From Acinetobacter albensis (GTDB lineage: Bacteria > Pseudomonadota > Gammaproteobacteria > Pseudomonadales > Moraxellaceae), in assembly GCF_900095025.1 (NCBI RefSeq), contig NZ_FMBK01000013.1, positions 59,336-123,335 of the forward strand: a stretch of 64,000 nucleotides of DNA. Reading direction: 5' to 3'. Positions within the stretch are counted from its first letter, which is position 1. Each line of letters begins with the position of its first letter. The notes beneath the pieces are model-generated. The model saw only the letters and a list, made by a program, of their open reading frames with translations, had not been told where the DNA came from and ran no database searches. The position numbers were made by a program, and so were the translations under genes. Of this stretch, positions 37,027 to 46,876 are shown one piece after another.

Positions 37027-39036
37027 ATGCCTAAACACATTTATAAAATTGTTTTTTCAGCGCTTGTGAGTGGTTATTTACTCACAGGTTGTCAAATTGT
37101 CAGTGTTAAAAACCAAGCCATCAATGTCACCATTGCCAATGAACGAGAAAGTATTCTGACTCGCGACAAATTAAGCGAAGCGAGTTTAAATGTGCTTTCG
37201 ATGACGGGTCGTGAAGCTAAGGTTTGTTCTGAGCAACCAGATCAATGCATTCAAGAGTTGCAGCAAATTCCTCAAATTCAAGAGGAACAATTACTTTCAA
37301 CAGCAAGTGAAATCTATTTATCCAAAGCCTTAACTTTTGAAAAATCGAACGATTGTAAAATCAGTATTTTAAATCGTACACAATCAGAAGAAAAACAGAA
37401 ACTACAACAAGTCAGCTATGATCAGTGCCTAGATCAGCAACTTTATATGCTGGATAAAAGTATTCGATACAGCTACGCATATATGTTTAAAACGAAACGC
37501 GGCCCTCAAGATCGTATTTTTGATAACAGACAAGTTCAAATTCGAGATTTTTACAATTTAGCTTTGGCAAAATTAATCCCGACTTATGCTTTACGCCATA
37601 AACCGACTGAAGTTAAATCCCAAATTAAAGTTGGCAACAGTATTTATAAAATTAATTTTGATGCCTATCCACAGCTCAAGCAACAAAAAATTGAACAACT
37701 TCTCTCTAGTTATAATTTAAACTTTTCAGGTTTACGCTCTATCAACCGTCGTGATGGTTTTGGCTCAGAATTTGTCGTGGTTTTACCGCAAGTTAAAGAT
37801 GACATTGGTGAAGGAAAAGCCAAATATATTATAGATCCAATCAATTTTAGTTATAAAAATGGGATTAATCCTAATATTCATCAGGCACGCTATTTAGCCG
37901 CTACGATTATAGCTGAACCTAAATCTAGCCAAAATATTCAAGACATTTTGAATCAGTCTGAGTTTGAATTAAAAGCATTCGATCCCTACAAATATGAAAA
38001 AGTAAGTATGGCAGGTAAGAGTTATCCTTTGGCTGCTAACTTTTCTACACCTTATGGTCTATGGTTAGCACAAAATAATTTAGGAAAAGCAGCTTATCTG
38101 TCCTTAATTGATCGCGATGATCGTCTGACGATGCCGCATTTATATATGTTGGAACCTTACAACCCAAATAAGAAAATCATTGTGTTGGTTCACGGTTTAG
38201 CCAGTAGTCCAGAAGCATGGATACGACTCACCAACGATATTATGGGTGATAATGCATTGCGTGAAAATTTTCAAGTATGGCAAGTTTTTTATTCAACCAA
38301 CATGCCCATCATAGAAAGTCGTTTCCAAATTTATGCATTAATTAACCAAGCCTTCGCTCAGGTGGATGCAAAATCAGCAGCTAAAAAAGATGCCGTATTG
38401 ATTGGACATAGCATGGGCGGCATTATTGCCCGCCTTTTGGTCAGCGATGCGGATGTCACTAAAAAGGCATTATCTATGATGAATAATCGTCAGCTAGCTA
38501 AATATCAAAAATTACCAATTGTGTCACAACGTTTGGTCATTCGAGATATTCCGAATTTTAATCGCGCAATTTTCTTGGCTGCTCCTCATCGTGGAACCGA
38601 ATATGCAGACCGCTGGTTTACTAAAGCTGCACGTAAAATTATACGTCTACCCGTGACTTTTGTGTCTGCTATAGGTGACTCTTTACAAAGCCAAAACTTA
38701 GATTTTAAAGAGTTGATGGACCAGATTGACCAAGGATTCATTCAAAATGGTCCCAGTGATTTAAGCCATCAATCTAAATTTATGGAATTGACTGAAGATA
38801 TTGCGCCACGTAAAGGCTTGGCTTTTCATTCCATTATGGGGAACATTACCAAGAGTGATGACTTAAATGTCATTACAGATGGCATCGTTCCTTATAAGAG
38901 TGCGCACTTATCAGGCGCACTTTCAGAAAAAATTATTAAAGGTGGACACTCTATTCAGGAAACACCCGAAGCTGTTTTAGAACTCCGACGAATCTTGCGT
39001 TTACATTTAACTCAATTGGGTTTGCAGAAACCTTAA
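37027..39036 (+). CDS. Lipoprotein with C-terminal alpha/beta-hydrolase domain
   Basis: The 669-residue protein is a predicted lipoprotein (LVSGYLLTGC lipobox). The first half (about residues 25-360) has no recognised domain and contains several Cys. The second half is an alpha/beta hydrolase: the oxyanion region KKIIVLVHGLASSPEAW, nucleophile elbow GHSMGG with the catalytic Ser (about residue 464), a downstream FLAAPHRGTEYADRW motif, and the late segments ITDGIVPYKSAH and KGGHSIQETPEAV, which supply the Asp and His. It may be an esterase, lipase or acyltransferase at the envelope; substrate unknown. Confidence 0.82.
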   Translation: MPKHIYKIVFSALVSGYLLTGCQIVSVKNQAINVTIANERESILTRDKLSEASLNVLSMTGREAKVCSEQPDQCIQELQQIPQIQEEQLLSTASEIYLSKALTFEKSNDCKISILNRTQSEEKQKLQQVSYDQCLDQQLYMLDKSIRYSYAYMFKTKRGPQDRIFDNRQVQIRDFYNLALAKLIPTYALRHKPTEVKSQIKVGNSIYKINFDAYPQLKQQKIEQLLSSYNLNFSGLRSINRRDGFGSEFVVVLPQVKDDIGEGKAKYIIDPINFSYKNGINPNIHQARYLAATIIAEPKSSQNIQDILNQSEFELKAFDPYKYEKVSMAGKSYPLAANFSTPYGLWLAQNNLGKAAYLSLIDRDDRLTMPHLYMLEPYNPNKKIIVLVHGLASSPEAWIRLTNDIMGDNALRENFQVWQVFYSTNMPIIESRFQIYALINQAFAQVDAKSAAKKDAVLIGHSMGGIIARLLVSDADVTKKALSMMNNRQLAKYQKLPIVSQRLVIRDIPNFNRAIFLAAPHRGTEYADRWFTKAARKIIRLPVTFVSAIGDSLQSQNLDFKELMDQIDQGFIQNGPSDLSHQSKFMELTEDIAPRKGLAFHSIMGNITKSDDLNVITDGIVPYKSAHLSGALSEKIIKGGHSIQETPEAVLELRRILRLHLTQLGLQKP

Positions 39037-39406
39037 TTTTGCTTAATATCTATCAACATCGGTTAAGCATGGCATATATCAGACATGTTTAACCGTATTT
39101 TAGATTTATTCATTTTTGAAAATAACAACATCATAACAAAATAAAGAAAGATTAAATTTTTGAATTTATTATCCGCCTCGTTAAAAACACTAAAATTGAT
39201 TGTTGCGCTCATTTATCATAATTTGCTGCAAAGCTTTTTTCTATACAGCTGCAAATTTGCTAAGATATGCCTTTCGATGAAATGAATTTTTCTCTCTCTA
39301 ATTTGTTTAAAAGTTCGACCCACTTTTGGTTTTTGTACAGAAAATTGGTGAAACAGCCAAGTTTTTAGCGATTAATGATATTCAAATATTTAAGGATTTT
39401 ATCTCA
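39037..39406 (+). other. Intergenic region before mutS
   Basis: About 370 bases without a gene. It holds the terminator-like hairpin at 39060-39095 and AT-rich sequence. The mutS ribosome-binding site (aagga, 39392-39396) is clear. An open frame runs upstream of the chosen mutS start to a TTG at 39326, but it lacks family similarity. Confidence 0.5.
39060..39101 (+). terminator. Terminator-like hairpin after hydrolase lipoprotein gene
   Basis: A 12-bp stem with one G-U pair (39060-39071 with 39084-39095) is followed by a weak T-rich tail, tattttag. The 12-base loop and weak tail lower confidence. Confidence 0.55.
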
Positions 39407-42043
39407 ATGAGTTACTCGGAAATCATGGCTGATTTTTCCACATTAACCCCGATGATGCAGCAATATTTAACCATAAAAATGCAGCATCAAGACTCACTGA
39501 TGTTTTATCGGATGGGTGATTTTTATGAGCTCTTTTTTGATGATGCTCACAAAGCTGCTAAATTATTGGGAATTACCTTAACGCATCGTGGTAAAGCCAA
39601 TGGGCAACCTATTCCAATGGCTGGTGTGCCTTATCATGCGGCTGAAGGTTATCTTGCCCGACTGGTAAAAAAAGGTGAAACAGTCGTCATTTGCGAGCAG
39701 CTGGGCGAGGTGAATGGCAAAGGTCCAGTCGAGCGCGGTGTCGTTCGGATTATTACTCCTGGTACCCTAACGGATGATGCCCTGTTAAACAGCTACCAAT
39801 CCTCCAATTTAGTTGCACTCTGTATTCAACAAAATCAAATTGGTATAGCGTTGCTCGATTTGAGCGCAGGCATTTTTAAAGTACAACAACAAGATTTTAA
39901 ACATGAACAATTAGCGATTGAGCTTTCTCGTTTAATGCCGAGTGAAATCGTGGTTGATGAGAATATTGTCGATCCCAACATTATTGAACAAATTAAAAAA
40001 CAGCTTGATTGCCCCATTACAAAGCGACCAAATGTCGATTTCAATGTGAATAATGCGCAAAAAACACTGTGTGATCAATTGGCCGTTTCGACCCTTTCGG
40101 GTTTTGGAATTGATCATTTACCACTGGCAAAAGCTTCAGCTGCGGCATTGATTCATTACGCTAAAGAAACTCAAAAAACGGCTTTGCCTCATATTCGTTC
40201 AATTCAACTTGAACAAAGCAGTGATTTTATTGCACTTGATCCAGTCACACGACGTAATTTAGAGTTAGTAGAGCCTTTATTTGAACATGGCACTTCACTC
40301 TTTCAACTGATTAATGATTGCCAAACTGCAATGGGCAGTCGTTTGCTCAGTCGTACTCTGATGCAGCCATTAAGAGACACAAAGCTACTTGATGCTCGTC
40401 TTGATGCGACTGCTGCCATATTGAATGAATATCATGAATCACCCATCCGTCTTGTACTTAAAAATATTAGTGATATTGAACGTGTGCTTAGCCGTATTGC
40501 TTTAGGTAGTGCGCGACCACGCGATTTAGTTCAGTTACGTCAGGCATGTGCGCAAATTCCATTATTAAGACATGCGATTCAACCCATTATTTCATTAAAA
40601 ACGTCTGTATTGGTTCAACAACTTGATGATGAGTTGGGTGATTTTAAAGGACTTTACCAACGTCTGATATCAGCCATTGTAGAACATCCCCCCGTGTTAC
40701 TTCGTGATGGCAATGTAATTGCAGAGGGATTTGATAGTGAACTTGATGAATTACGTAAAATTCGAGATCATGCTGGGCAATTCCTCATTGATTTAGAACG
40801 ACAAGAACGTGAAAATACAGGTATAACCACCCTTAAAATTGGTTATAACCGTGTAAGTGGGTATTTCATTGAATTGACGCGAGCTCAAGCAGATCAAGCT
40901 CCCGATCATTATATTCGACGTCAAACTTTGAAAAATGCAGAGCGTTATATCACACCAGAACTTAAGTCATTTGAAGACAAAGTACTTTCAAGTGAATCAC
41001 GCGCACTTGCACGTGAAAAAATGCTGTTTGAAATGCTATTGGATGAATTACGTCAAGATATTGGCAATTTACAAATGATGAGCAGTGCAATTGCACAAAT
41101 TGATCTGCTTGCCAATTTCGCTCATCAAGCTCGCTTAAGAAATTGGGCTCGTCCTGAGTTTAGTCCAGAAATCGGGGTTAAAATTATTGCGGGTCGACAT
41201 CCTGTGGTAGAAGCATTAAATAAAACTGCTTTTACCCCGAACGATACCAGTTTAGATTTCAATCATCGCATGGCAATTGTGACAGGACCCAATATGGGGG
41301 GTAAATCTACGTTTATGCGTCAAACTGCCCTCATTAGCTTATTGGCTTATTGTGGATGCTATGTGCCTGCTAAAACTGCTATTTTGGGCCCTATAGACCG
41401 TGTTTTTACCCGTATTGGTTCTGCCGATGATTTATCTACAGGTAAATCGACCTTTATGGTTGAAATGACAGAAACCTCACAAATATTGCATCATGCGACC
41501 AATCAGTCTTTGGTATTAATGGATGAAGTTGGACGTGGCACCAGTACCTACGATGGCCTATCACTAGCTTGGGCATGTGTACTTGATTTAAGCAGACGAA
41601 TTAAATGCTTATGTTTATTTGCAACCCACTATTTTGAACTGACTGAACTGGGCAAAGAATCAGGTATTGATAATTATCATGTCACTGCGAAAGAATTAAA
41701 TGGTAATTTAATTTTATTGCATAAAGTTCAGCATGGTCCTGCCAGTCAAAGCCATGGCTTACAAGTGGCAAAATTGGCAGGTATACCCGTAAGTGTAATT
41801 AAAGAAGCACAAAATCGTTTGAAAATTTTAGAGAAACAGCAGCATCAACACCGTAACACCGCGGTACAAAATGACTTGTTCAGTATCACGGATGACCCTA
41901 AAACTGAAATTATTGAACGAATTATCGAGGTGGAAAAAGACTTACCTGCTTTGTCTATGTTAAGAGCATTAGATGTCGATAATCTTTCTCCACGTGAAGC
42001 ACTTCAACAAATATACGCATTAAAAGACGCACTTCAAATTTAA
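39407..42043 (+). CDS. mutS: DNA mismatch repair protein MutS
   Basis: MutS recognises base mismatches and small loops. The ATG at 39407 with an AAGGA upstream gives 878 residues; a further ATG at 39425 is possible. The mismatch-binding motif is [13 protein letters not shown] (Phe-x-Glu). The ATPase has Walker [14 protein letters not shown], Walker [16 protein letters not shown] and the nearby [10 protein letters not shown]. It precedes fdxA, an arrangement seen also in Pseudomonas. Confidence 0.97.
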   Translation: MSYSEIMADFSTLTPMMQQYLTIKMQHQDSLMFYRMGDFYELFFDDAHKAAKLLGITLTHRGKANGQPIPMAGVPYHAAEGYLARLVKKGETVVICEQLGEVNGKGPVERGVVRIITPGTLTDDALLNSYQSSNLVALCIQQNQIGIALLDLSAGIFKVQQQDFKHEQLAIELSRLMPSEIVVDENIVDPNIIEQIKKQLDCPITKRPNVDFNVNNAQKTLCDQLAVSTLSGFGIDHLPLAKASAAALIHYAKETQKTALPHIRSIQLEQSSDFIALDPVTRRNLELVEPLFEHGTSLFQLINDCQTAMGSRLLSRTLMQPLRDTKLLDARLDATAAILNEYHESPIRLVLKNISDIERVLSRIALGSARPRDLVQLRQACAQIPLLRHAIQPIISLKTSVLVQQLDDELGDFKGLYQRLISAIVEHPPVLLRDGNVIAEGFDSELDELRKIRDHAGQFLIDLERQERENTGITTLKIGYNRVSGYFIELTRAQADQAPDHYIRRQTLKNAERYITPELKSFEDKVLSSESRALAREKMLFEMLLDELRQDIGNLQMMSSAIAQIDLLANFAHQARLRNWARPEFSPEIGVKIIAGRHPVVEALNKTAFTPNDTSLDFNHRMAIVTGPNMGGKSTFMRQTALISLLAYCGCYVPAKTAILGPIDRVFTRIGSADDLSTGKSTFMVEMTETSQILHHATNQSLVLMDEVGRGTSTYDGLSLAWACVLDLSRRIKCLCLFATHYFELTELGKESGIDNYHVTAKELNGNLILLHKVQHGPASQSHGLQVAKLAGIPVSVIKEAQNRLKILEKQQHQHRNTAVQNDLFSITDDPKTEIIERIIEVEKDLPALSMLRALDVDNLSPREALQQIYALKDALQI

Positions 42044-42247
42044 AAGATAAAATGAGTCGATTGTAAAAGGCTGCTGTATTGAGTTCTTTTACAATTATTC
42101 AGCTTATTTCGACGTATATTGAGTGATTATCAAAATTAACAGCCCCGCATATAACAAATATCAATAAAAGGAATTGTTAGTTGTAGGCATTTTTGCCTAA
42201 AATACAGCATCTGTAATTAGAACCATATTTTTTAGGTAGCTGTCGCC

Positions 42248-42571
42248 ATGACCTTTGTTGTCACTGAAAATTGTATTAAATGTAAATACCAAGACTGCGT
42301 AGAAGTTTGTCCAGTAGATTGTTTCTACGAAGGTCCAAATTTCCTTGTGATCAATCCTGATGAATGCATCGACTGTGCGTTATGCGAACCTGAATGTCCA
42401 GCAAATGCTATTTTCTCAGAAGATGAATTACCAGAAGGTCAGGAAGTCTTTATTGAACTCAATACTGAACTGTCACAAAAATGGCCGAATATCACCCAAA
42501 TTGGTGATCAGCCTGCTGACCGTGAAGAATGGAATGGTAAAACCGATAAGTTACAGTACTTGGAAAAGTAA
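42248..42571 (+). CDS. fdxA: 7Fe ferredoxin FdxA
   Basis: A 107-residue cytoplasmic electron carrier with one [3Fe-4S] and one [4Fe-4S] cluster, as in Azotobacter FdI-type ferredoxins. The N-terminal half has [17 protein letters not shown] and the second motif is [12 protein letters not shown]; the acidic C-terminal extension is typical of FdxA. Its electron donors and acceptors are not evident. The gene follows mutS after about 200 bases and ends at a terminator, so it is probably its own unit. Confidence 0.94.
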   Translation: MTFVVTENCIKCKYQDCVEVCPVDCFYEGPNFLVINPDECIDCALCEPECPANAIFSEDELPEGQEVFIELNTELSQKWPNITQIGDQPADREEWNGKTDKLQYLEK

Positions 42572-42594
42572 GACTCTTCTAAAACTTAAAAAAG

Positions 42595-42620
42595 AGATCG
42601 GCAATTGCTGATCTTTTTTT
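42595..42620 (+). terminator. Intrinsic terminator after fdxA
   Basis: An 8-bp stem with one G-U pair, agatcggc/gctgatct (42595-42602 with 42607-42614), with a four-base loop and T-run. Confidence 0.85.
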
Positions 42621-42716
42621 ATACCTAAAACACACATTTGATTGCAAAATTTTCAAATTTTCTCCTTAAAATTAGATTAAAATAGAACAAGTATTTATAA
42701 ATATTTGATTTCTATA

Positions 42717-43433
42717 ATGAAGCATTTTCGAAAGAGATTACTCAGCTTAAGCGTGATTTCTCTTGCTATGGTTGGATGTACTACGTCTACTCATAAACCA
42801 GGACATACAACGCCTGATGGAAAACGGATCTTCATCCCACAAGAACGTATTATTATTGAACGCCCAATTCCACCTAAAACTGTGCCCTATGCCTACAATG
42901 CTTGGATTGCAGTAGGTGATAATTTAAGACGTGTACGTGAATATGAAATTTTTCTTGAGAGAAATGGTGTAGGCAACATTATTCCTAGTTTTGAACTCAT
43001 GCGTACCGCACGTGACTGGCAGAAATGTGCTCGCTCGCAATATATGATTCCAAATAGAGAATTATGGAATAACCAAATTTCGACCTTGAGAGTTTTTAAA
43101 TATTTGGTCGCAGCAAAAGTTTTAACTGATTTTGAAGTCACTTCTGTGTATCGTGATCTACCACTGAATCAATGTGCTGGTGGCGCAAGTTCATCACGTC
43201 ATCTCTTTAATTCTGCTATCGATTTTCGTATTGGGCCTGCTTATCCACAGCCCGAAGATTTTACTTTTATTGAAAATACTAAATTTAAATTGTGTCAGTT
43301 CTGGGCTCAACATGGTCAAAGTCTCAATATGGGACTTGGATTATATTCTTCGGGTCAAATTCATATCGATACTCAAGGTTATAGAACTTGGGGGCCAGAC
43401 CTTTCTAGAAACAGTTCAATGTGCAGTTATTAA
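42717..43433 (+). CDS. Lipoprotein with M15-type peptidase (D-Ala-D-Ala carboxypeptidase-like) domain
   Basis: The 238-residue protein is a predicted lipoprotein (SLAMVGC lipobox). The ATG at 42717 is preferred to a TTG at 42705. The C-terminal half has the zinc-site pattern of M15 peptidases: SSRHLFNSAIDFR (His and Asp) and GQIHID (His), which suggests cleavage of peptidoglycan peptides. Six Cys after the lipobox (QKCA, QCAG, KLCQ, MCS and others) may form disulfides. It is a single-gene unit. Confidence 0.82.
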   Translation: MKHFRKRLLSLSVISLAMVGCTTSTHKPGHTTPDGKRIFIPQERIIIERPIPPKTVPYAYNAWIAVGDNLRRVREYEIFLERNGVGNIIPSFELMRTARDWQKCARSQYMIPNRELWNNQISTLRVFKYLVAAKVLTDFEVTSVYRDLPLNQCAGGASSSRHLFNSAIDFRIGPAYPQPEDFTFIENTKFKLCQFWAQHGQSLNMGLGLYSSGQIHIDTQGYRTWGPDLSRNSSMCSY

Positions 43434-43485
43434 GGTTGCATAATCGATCAATTGTTTGCCCATTAATTCCATGTTCCAATACTTT

Positions 43486-43510
43486 AGAGATCATTAGTAT
43501 CTCTTTTTTT
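43486..43510 (+). terminator. Intrinsic terminator after M15-type peptidase gene
   Basis: A short stem agagat/atctct (43486-43491 with 43499-43504) with a seven-base loop is followed by at least six T's. Confidence 0.65.
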
Positions 43511-43598
43511 ATTTTTGCAGTTAAATACTAAAACGAAAAATTGCACTCTGAATGGAAAAGTTTAAAATACTGTGCAACGCAACAAGGGTGAAAAGATT

Positions 43599-44264
43599 AT
43601 GCAAAAAATGTGGACAGAGATTGATGCTTACATCGATTCACATTTGATTCCAGAAGATCCTATTCTGTTACAAACGCTCAAAAATACTGAAGATAACGGT
43701 TTCCCAGATCATCTTGCAGTTGCACCCAATCAAGGCATGCTGCTTCAAATGTTGATTCAAATGAATCAATGTAAACGCGTACTAGAGCTAGGTACTTTTG
43801 CAGCTTATAGTACAATTTGGCTCGCACGTGCTTTACCCGAAGATGGTTATATTTTAACAATTGAAGGGCGTGATACACATGCAGCTTTAGCACAAGAAAA
43901 TATCAATAATGCAAAATTACCACAGAAGATTGAACTTCAAGTCGGACGTGCAGCTGATGTACTAAAAGCACTTCCTCAAGATTTTGAAGCTTTTGACTTT
44001 ATTTTTATTGATGCAGATAAACAAAGTTATTCTGAATATTTAGAGCTCAGTTTAAATTTATCTCATTCTGGTACCATTATTGTACTGGATAATGTTGTAC
44101 GTGCTGGTGAAATTATTAATAGTAAAAATCAAAAACCAAGTATCGAAGGTATACGAGATATGTTTGTCGCTTTAAAAAATCATCCAAAAATTTTATCATG
44201 CACTGCTCTACAAACTGTAGGCAGTAAAGGTCATGATGGTTTTGCTTTAGTACTGGTGAAATAA
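43599..44264 (+). CDS. Class I SAM-dependent O-methyltransferase
   Basis: A 221-residue cytoplasmic protein of the YrrM/catechol O-methyltransferase-like family. The ATG at 43599 has an AGGGTG about ten bases upstream; the GTG at 43572 is less likely. The SAM-binding motif is VLELGTFAAYSTIWLA, with acidic ribose-contact GRDTHAAL. The metal and active-site motif FDFIFIDADKQSYSEYLEL and the VLDNVVRAG segment follow. The substrate is not known. It converges on the stress-protein gene; a weak four-base-pair hairpin with T's (about 44288-44305) may terminate it. Confidence 0.88.
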   Translation: MQKMWTEIDAYIDSHLIPEDPILLQTLKNTEDNGFPDHLAVAPNQGMLLQMLIQMNQCKRVLELGTFAAYSTIWLARALPEDGYILTIEGRDTHAALAQENINNAKLPQKIELQVGRAADVLKALPQDFEAFDFIFIDADKQSYSEYLELSLNLSHSGTIIVLDNVVRAGEIINSKNQKPSIEGIRDMFVALKNHPKILSCTALQTVGSKGHDGFALVLVK

Positions 44265-44412
44265 TTAGATACAAAGCTTAAAAAACAAGCGTAGGCTTTT
44301 TTTAATTAAATATGAGTCACTTATAAGTATTGTCCATATAGTTATCCACAACTTATGCGGATAACTCTAGGACAAGAAAACGTTCATGTAATCATTCAAA
44401 CCTATCTAAATA

Positions 44413-45255
44413 TTATTTAACAACCAACAACGGTACCGTTGAATTTCTGAATATACTGGTTGCAACACTTCCCAAAAAGAATTGACGTATTTTACTGTGA
44501 CTAAATGCACCAAGTAAAATCAACTGAATACCATGCTCTGCCTGATACTCAAGTATGTTTTCCGCCACATCTCCATAACGGTATTCCATGATTACATCAA
44601 TCCCTGCATCACTTAAATATTTCGAAGGCTCATTTAGAATTTCGGGATGATCACCTACATATAACAAATGACATTGTAATAATTTTAATAAGTCTGTTTG
44701 TGCTACTCGATGCATTACCTTGACGCAAGTGGGTGAATATTCATATGCAAAAATAAAACGTGTTGGTGGTTTAAAGTTCTCTCCAACAGTCATCACCGCA
44801 CAATTTGCACCACGAATAAAGTTTTCAACATTACTGCCTATAGGTTTATTCCGTTCTGCTGAACGCTCCCCTACTCGACCAATCACTGCAATGTCATCTT
44901 CATGCAGTACATTAAAACTTTGTTCTAAAAAATCACCTTTTTCTTGAATATGTGAAGTGGTAATCTGATATTTTTGCTGAATCATCTCAGATATATGATT
45001 CAATAAATTATTACTATAATCCAGTGCAAGTTCACTTTGTTTTTGTTCAAGTTCTGCCAGTTCCTTCAGCAACATGGCATTACTTTCAAAACCAATTACG
45101 CCACTAATTTCCCCCAAATGATAACTTGCTGGGTAATAGTCTAAAACCTGTAATAATACCAATTCACGTTGTGTTTGCCTTGCCACCCATGCCGCAGCTT
45201 CAGCAACTGCATTTACACAGGGAGAAGAATCAATACAAGCGATTACACGTTTCAT
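44413..45255 (-). CDS. Tandem-domain universal stress protein (UspA family)
   Basis: A 280-residue cytoplasmic protein made of two UspA domains (about residues 1-145 and 150-280). The first begins MKRVIACIDSSPCVNAVAEA. The second ends with the ATP-binding-type pattern LLGAFSHSKIRQFFLGSVA, followed by TSIFRNSTVPLLVVK. Tandem Usp proteins are associated with stress survival; the specific trigger is unknown. It is a single gene, converging on the O-methyltransferase. Confidence 0.9.
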   Translation of the reverse strand: MKRVIACIDSSPCVNAVAEAAAWVARQTQRELVLLQVLDYYPASYHLGEISGVIGFESNAMLLKELAELEQKQSELALDYSNNLLNHISEMIQQKYQITTSHIQEKGDFLEQSFNVLHEDDIAVIGRVGERSAERNKPIGSNVENFIRGANCAVMTVGENFKPPTRFIFAYEYSPTCVKVMHRVAQTDLLKLLQCHLLYVGDHPEILNEPSKYLSDAGIDVIMEYRYGDVAENILEYQAEHGIQLILLGAFSHSKIRQFFLGSVATSIFRNSTVPLLVVK

Positions 45256-45386
45256 TTTAGCCTCGCTTTTTGCCTATTTGGGCTTTAAGTCTATTGGTTA
45301 TTTTTAACTTAGCACATCTCTTATAACGCGAGGATGCTTTTATGTAAATATCAGTATAAAAAACTGAGGATTAAATTCATCCAGTA

Positions 45387-46004
45387 TTAATCTCTATAGC
45401 GAATAAATTGAGCTGGGTTTCCGACGACAATCGCAGCTTCGTCAACATGTTTAGTCACCATACTATTCATTCCAACCACTGCTTTTGCTCCAATTTTGAC
45501 ACCATCTTTTACACCTACATGTGAACCCAGCCAAACATCTTGACCAATTTCAATCCCTTTTGATCGAACGGGTTGTTGGTATATTGGCTGTTCTAAAGCC
45601 ATGCCATGATCAAAAGCATATAAATGACAATAGGCGGCCATTCTTACTTGATCATGCAGTTTTATGCCGACACGTCCACCATCCAAGATACAATGATGAT
45701 TAATGGCGACTTCATTGCCGATGTCCAAAGGCCCGTGCAAGGTACAATCTGCTGCAATAAAAGTATGATCTCCGATACTAATTTTTCGACCTGGTTCAGC
45801 AAAAATATGCGCTAAAGGTGAAATAAAACAGTTTTCACCAATTTCAATGGTTTCCATCTGCATTAAATAGGTCTGATATTCTTTTTGCCAAGTTTCTGCC
45901 CATGCACGATTTTTCGCCTTTAACGACCAATATAACCAAGGCATATAATTTAAACGATGCTTATGCTGCTCACGATACTTTAATAGAGGATCAAACTCAT
46001 TCAT
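45387..46004 (-). CDS. Hexapeptide-repeat acyltransferase
   Basis: A 205-residue left-handed beta-helix protein. Hexapeptides run from about residue 50 to the end (IGENCFISPLAHIFAEPG, ISIGDHTFIAADCTLHGPLD) and the C-terminal GMNSMVTKHVDEAAIVVGNP is typical of maltose/galactoside acetyltransferase-like enzymes (LbH-MAT). The N-terminal 50 residues are helical and not typical of Maa. The start overlaps yigZ by four bases, so the two are co-translated. Acceptor unknown. Confidence 0.85.
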   Translation of the reverse strand: MNEFDPLLKYREQHKHRLNYMPWLYWSLKAKNRAWAETWQKEYQTYLMQMETIEIGENCFISPLAHIFAEPGRKISIGDHTFIAADCTLHGPLDIGNEVAINHHCILDGGRVGIKLHDQVRMAAYCHLYAFDHGMALEQPIYQQPVRSKGIEIGQDVWLGSHVGVKDGVKIGAKAVVGMNSMVTKHVDEAAIVVGNPAQFIRYRD

Positions 46005-46594
46005 GGTAATTCCTCTATTCTTTTAAGTTGCTCACGACCACGAGTTACATCCTGAATTTTTAATGATAAATGTTCTATTTGATCAACTCGAACATAAGCA
46101 ATAATTTGTACGCCTGTAGCCAAATAATCTTCTTTAAATTCGATCTGTTGCTGATTTAAATCATATTGAAAAATAGCCCATTCATTAAAATTGCATAAAA
46201 AGCTGACGGGTATTTTTTCTATAAGTTCAATTTTTTCAGCCAATGCTAAACATTGCCCAGCAGAGCCACCATAAGCACGAACTAAGCCGCCAGTGCCGAG
46301 TTTAATCCCCCCATACCAACGATTCACTAAAACTATAATATTAGTCAATTCATTGCCTTCAATACTGGCAAGGATAGGTCTACCTGCAGTTCCAGATGGT
46401 TCACCATCATCATTAAAGCGCACTTGATGACCAATTTTCCATGCCCAACATTGGTGGGTCGTGCTGAGATCTTGATAAGTCTCTAAAAAGTCTTTTACAG
46501 CTTGTTCATTTTCTACAGAAACAGCAAAAACTTGAAAACGACTTTTTTTAATCTCAGCTTGAAAGGTCACAAGTGAAGCAAGGGTAAAAGGCAT
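46001..46594 (-). CDS. yigZ: YigZ/IMPACT family protein
   Basis: A 197-residue cytoplasmic protein of the UPF0029/YigZ family. The N-terminal domain has KKSRFQVFAV and the signature HQCWAWKIG, DDGEPSGTAGRPIL and VNRWYGGIKLGTGGLVRAY. The C-terminal 60-70 residues form the small EF-G-like ferredoxin domain. Relatives have been linked to translation regulation, but the biochemical role is unsettled. It overlaps the downstream acyltransferase by four bases. Confidence 0.93.
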   Translation of the reverse strand: MPFTLASLVTFQAEIKKSRFQVFAVSVENEQAVKDFLETYQDLSTTHQCWAWKIGHQVRFNDDGEPSGTAGRPILASIEGNELTNIIVLVNRWYGGIKLGTGGLVRAYGGSAGQCLALAEKIELIEKIPVSFLCNFNEWAIFQYDLNQQQIEFKEDYLATGVQIIAYVRVDQIEHLSLKIQDVTRGREQLKRIEELP

Positions 46595-46801
46595 AACTCT
46601 AGAATAAATAACGACATCAAGTCAGTATAGCCTGATTTTGAGAGGATTAAAGAGCCAAGAATACGTCTAGGTAAAACTTATCCTCCCATAAACAGTTGCA
46701 AGTTCATCATGATCGTATTCAATTTTTGATTTTGTGCTGCTGAGTACATGACTCAAACATTTACAAATAACAGATTTAGAAATCCATTAAAAAATAAAAT
46801 T

Positions 46802-46836
46802 AAAAAGCCGTTAATTTTCAGAATTAACGGTTTTTT
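46802..46836 (-). terminator. Terminator downstream of the type I secretion operon
   Basis: A 9-bp stem ccgttaatt/aattaacgg (46808-46816 with 46822-46830) is flanked by A- and T-runs. It lies about 40 bases past the HlyD-family stop. Confidence 0.8.
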
Positions 46837-46876
46837 AATTTTATCCAAGCGCTAAATTTACTTAAATTTTTATGTA

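Noticed and set aside
39326..39406. 27-codon N-terminal extension of MutS
   Set aside because: It starts at a TTG without a ribosome-binding site and does not resemble MutS, whereas the ATG at 39407 is preceded by aagga.
44288..44305. Terminator after the O-methyltransferase gene
   Set aside because: The stem is only four base pairs; the T-run is suggestive but not enough for a separate call.
44342..44350. Perfect DnaA box ttatccaca
   Set aside because: It is a single box with no cluster, AT-rich unwinding region or replication genes beside it, so it is not evidence of an origin.
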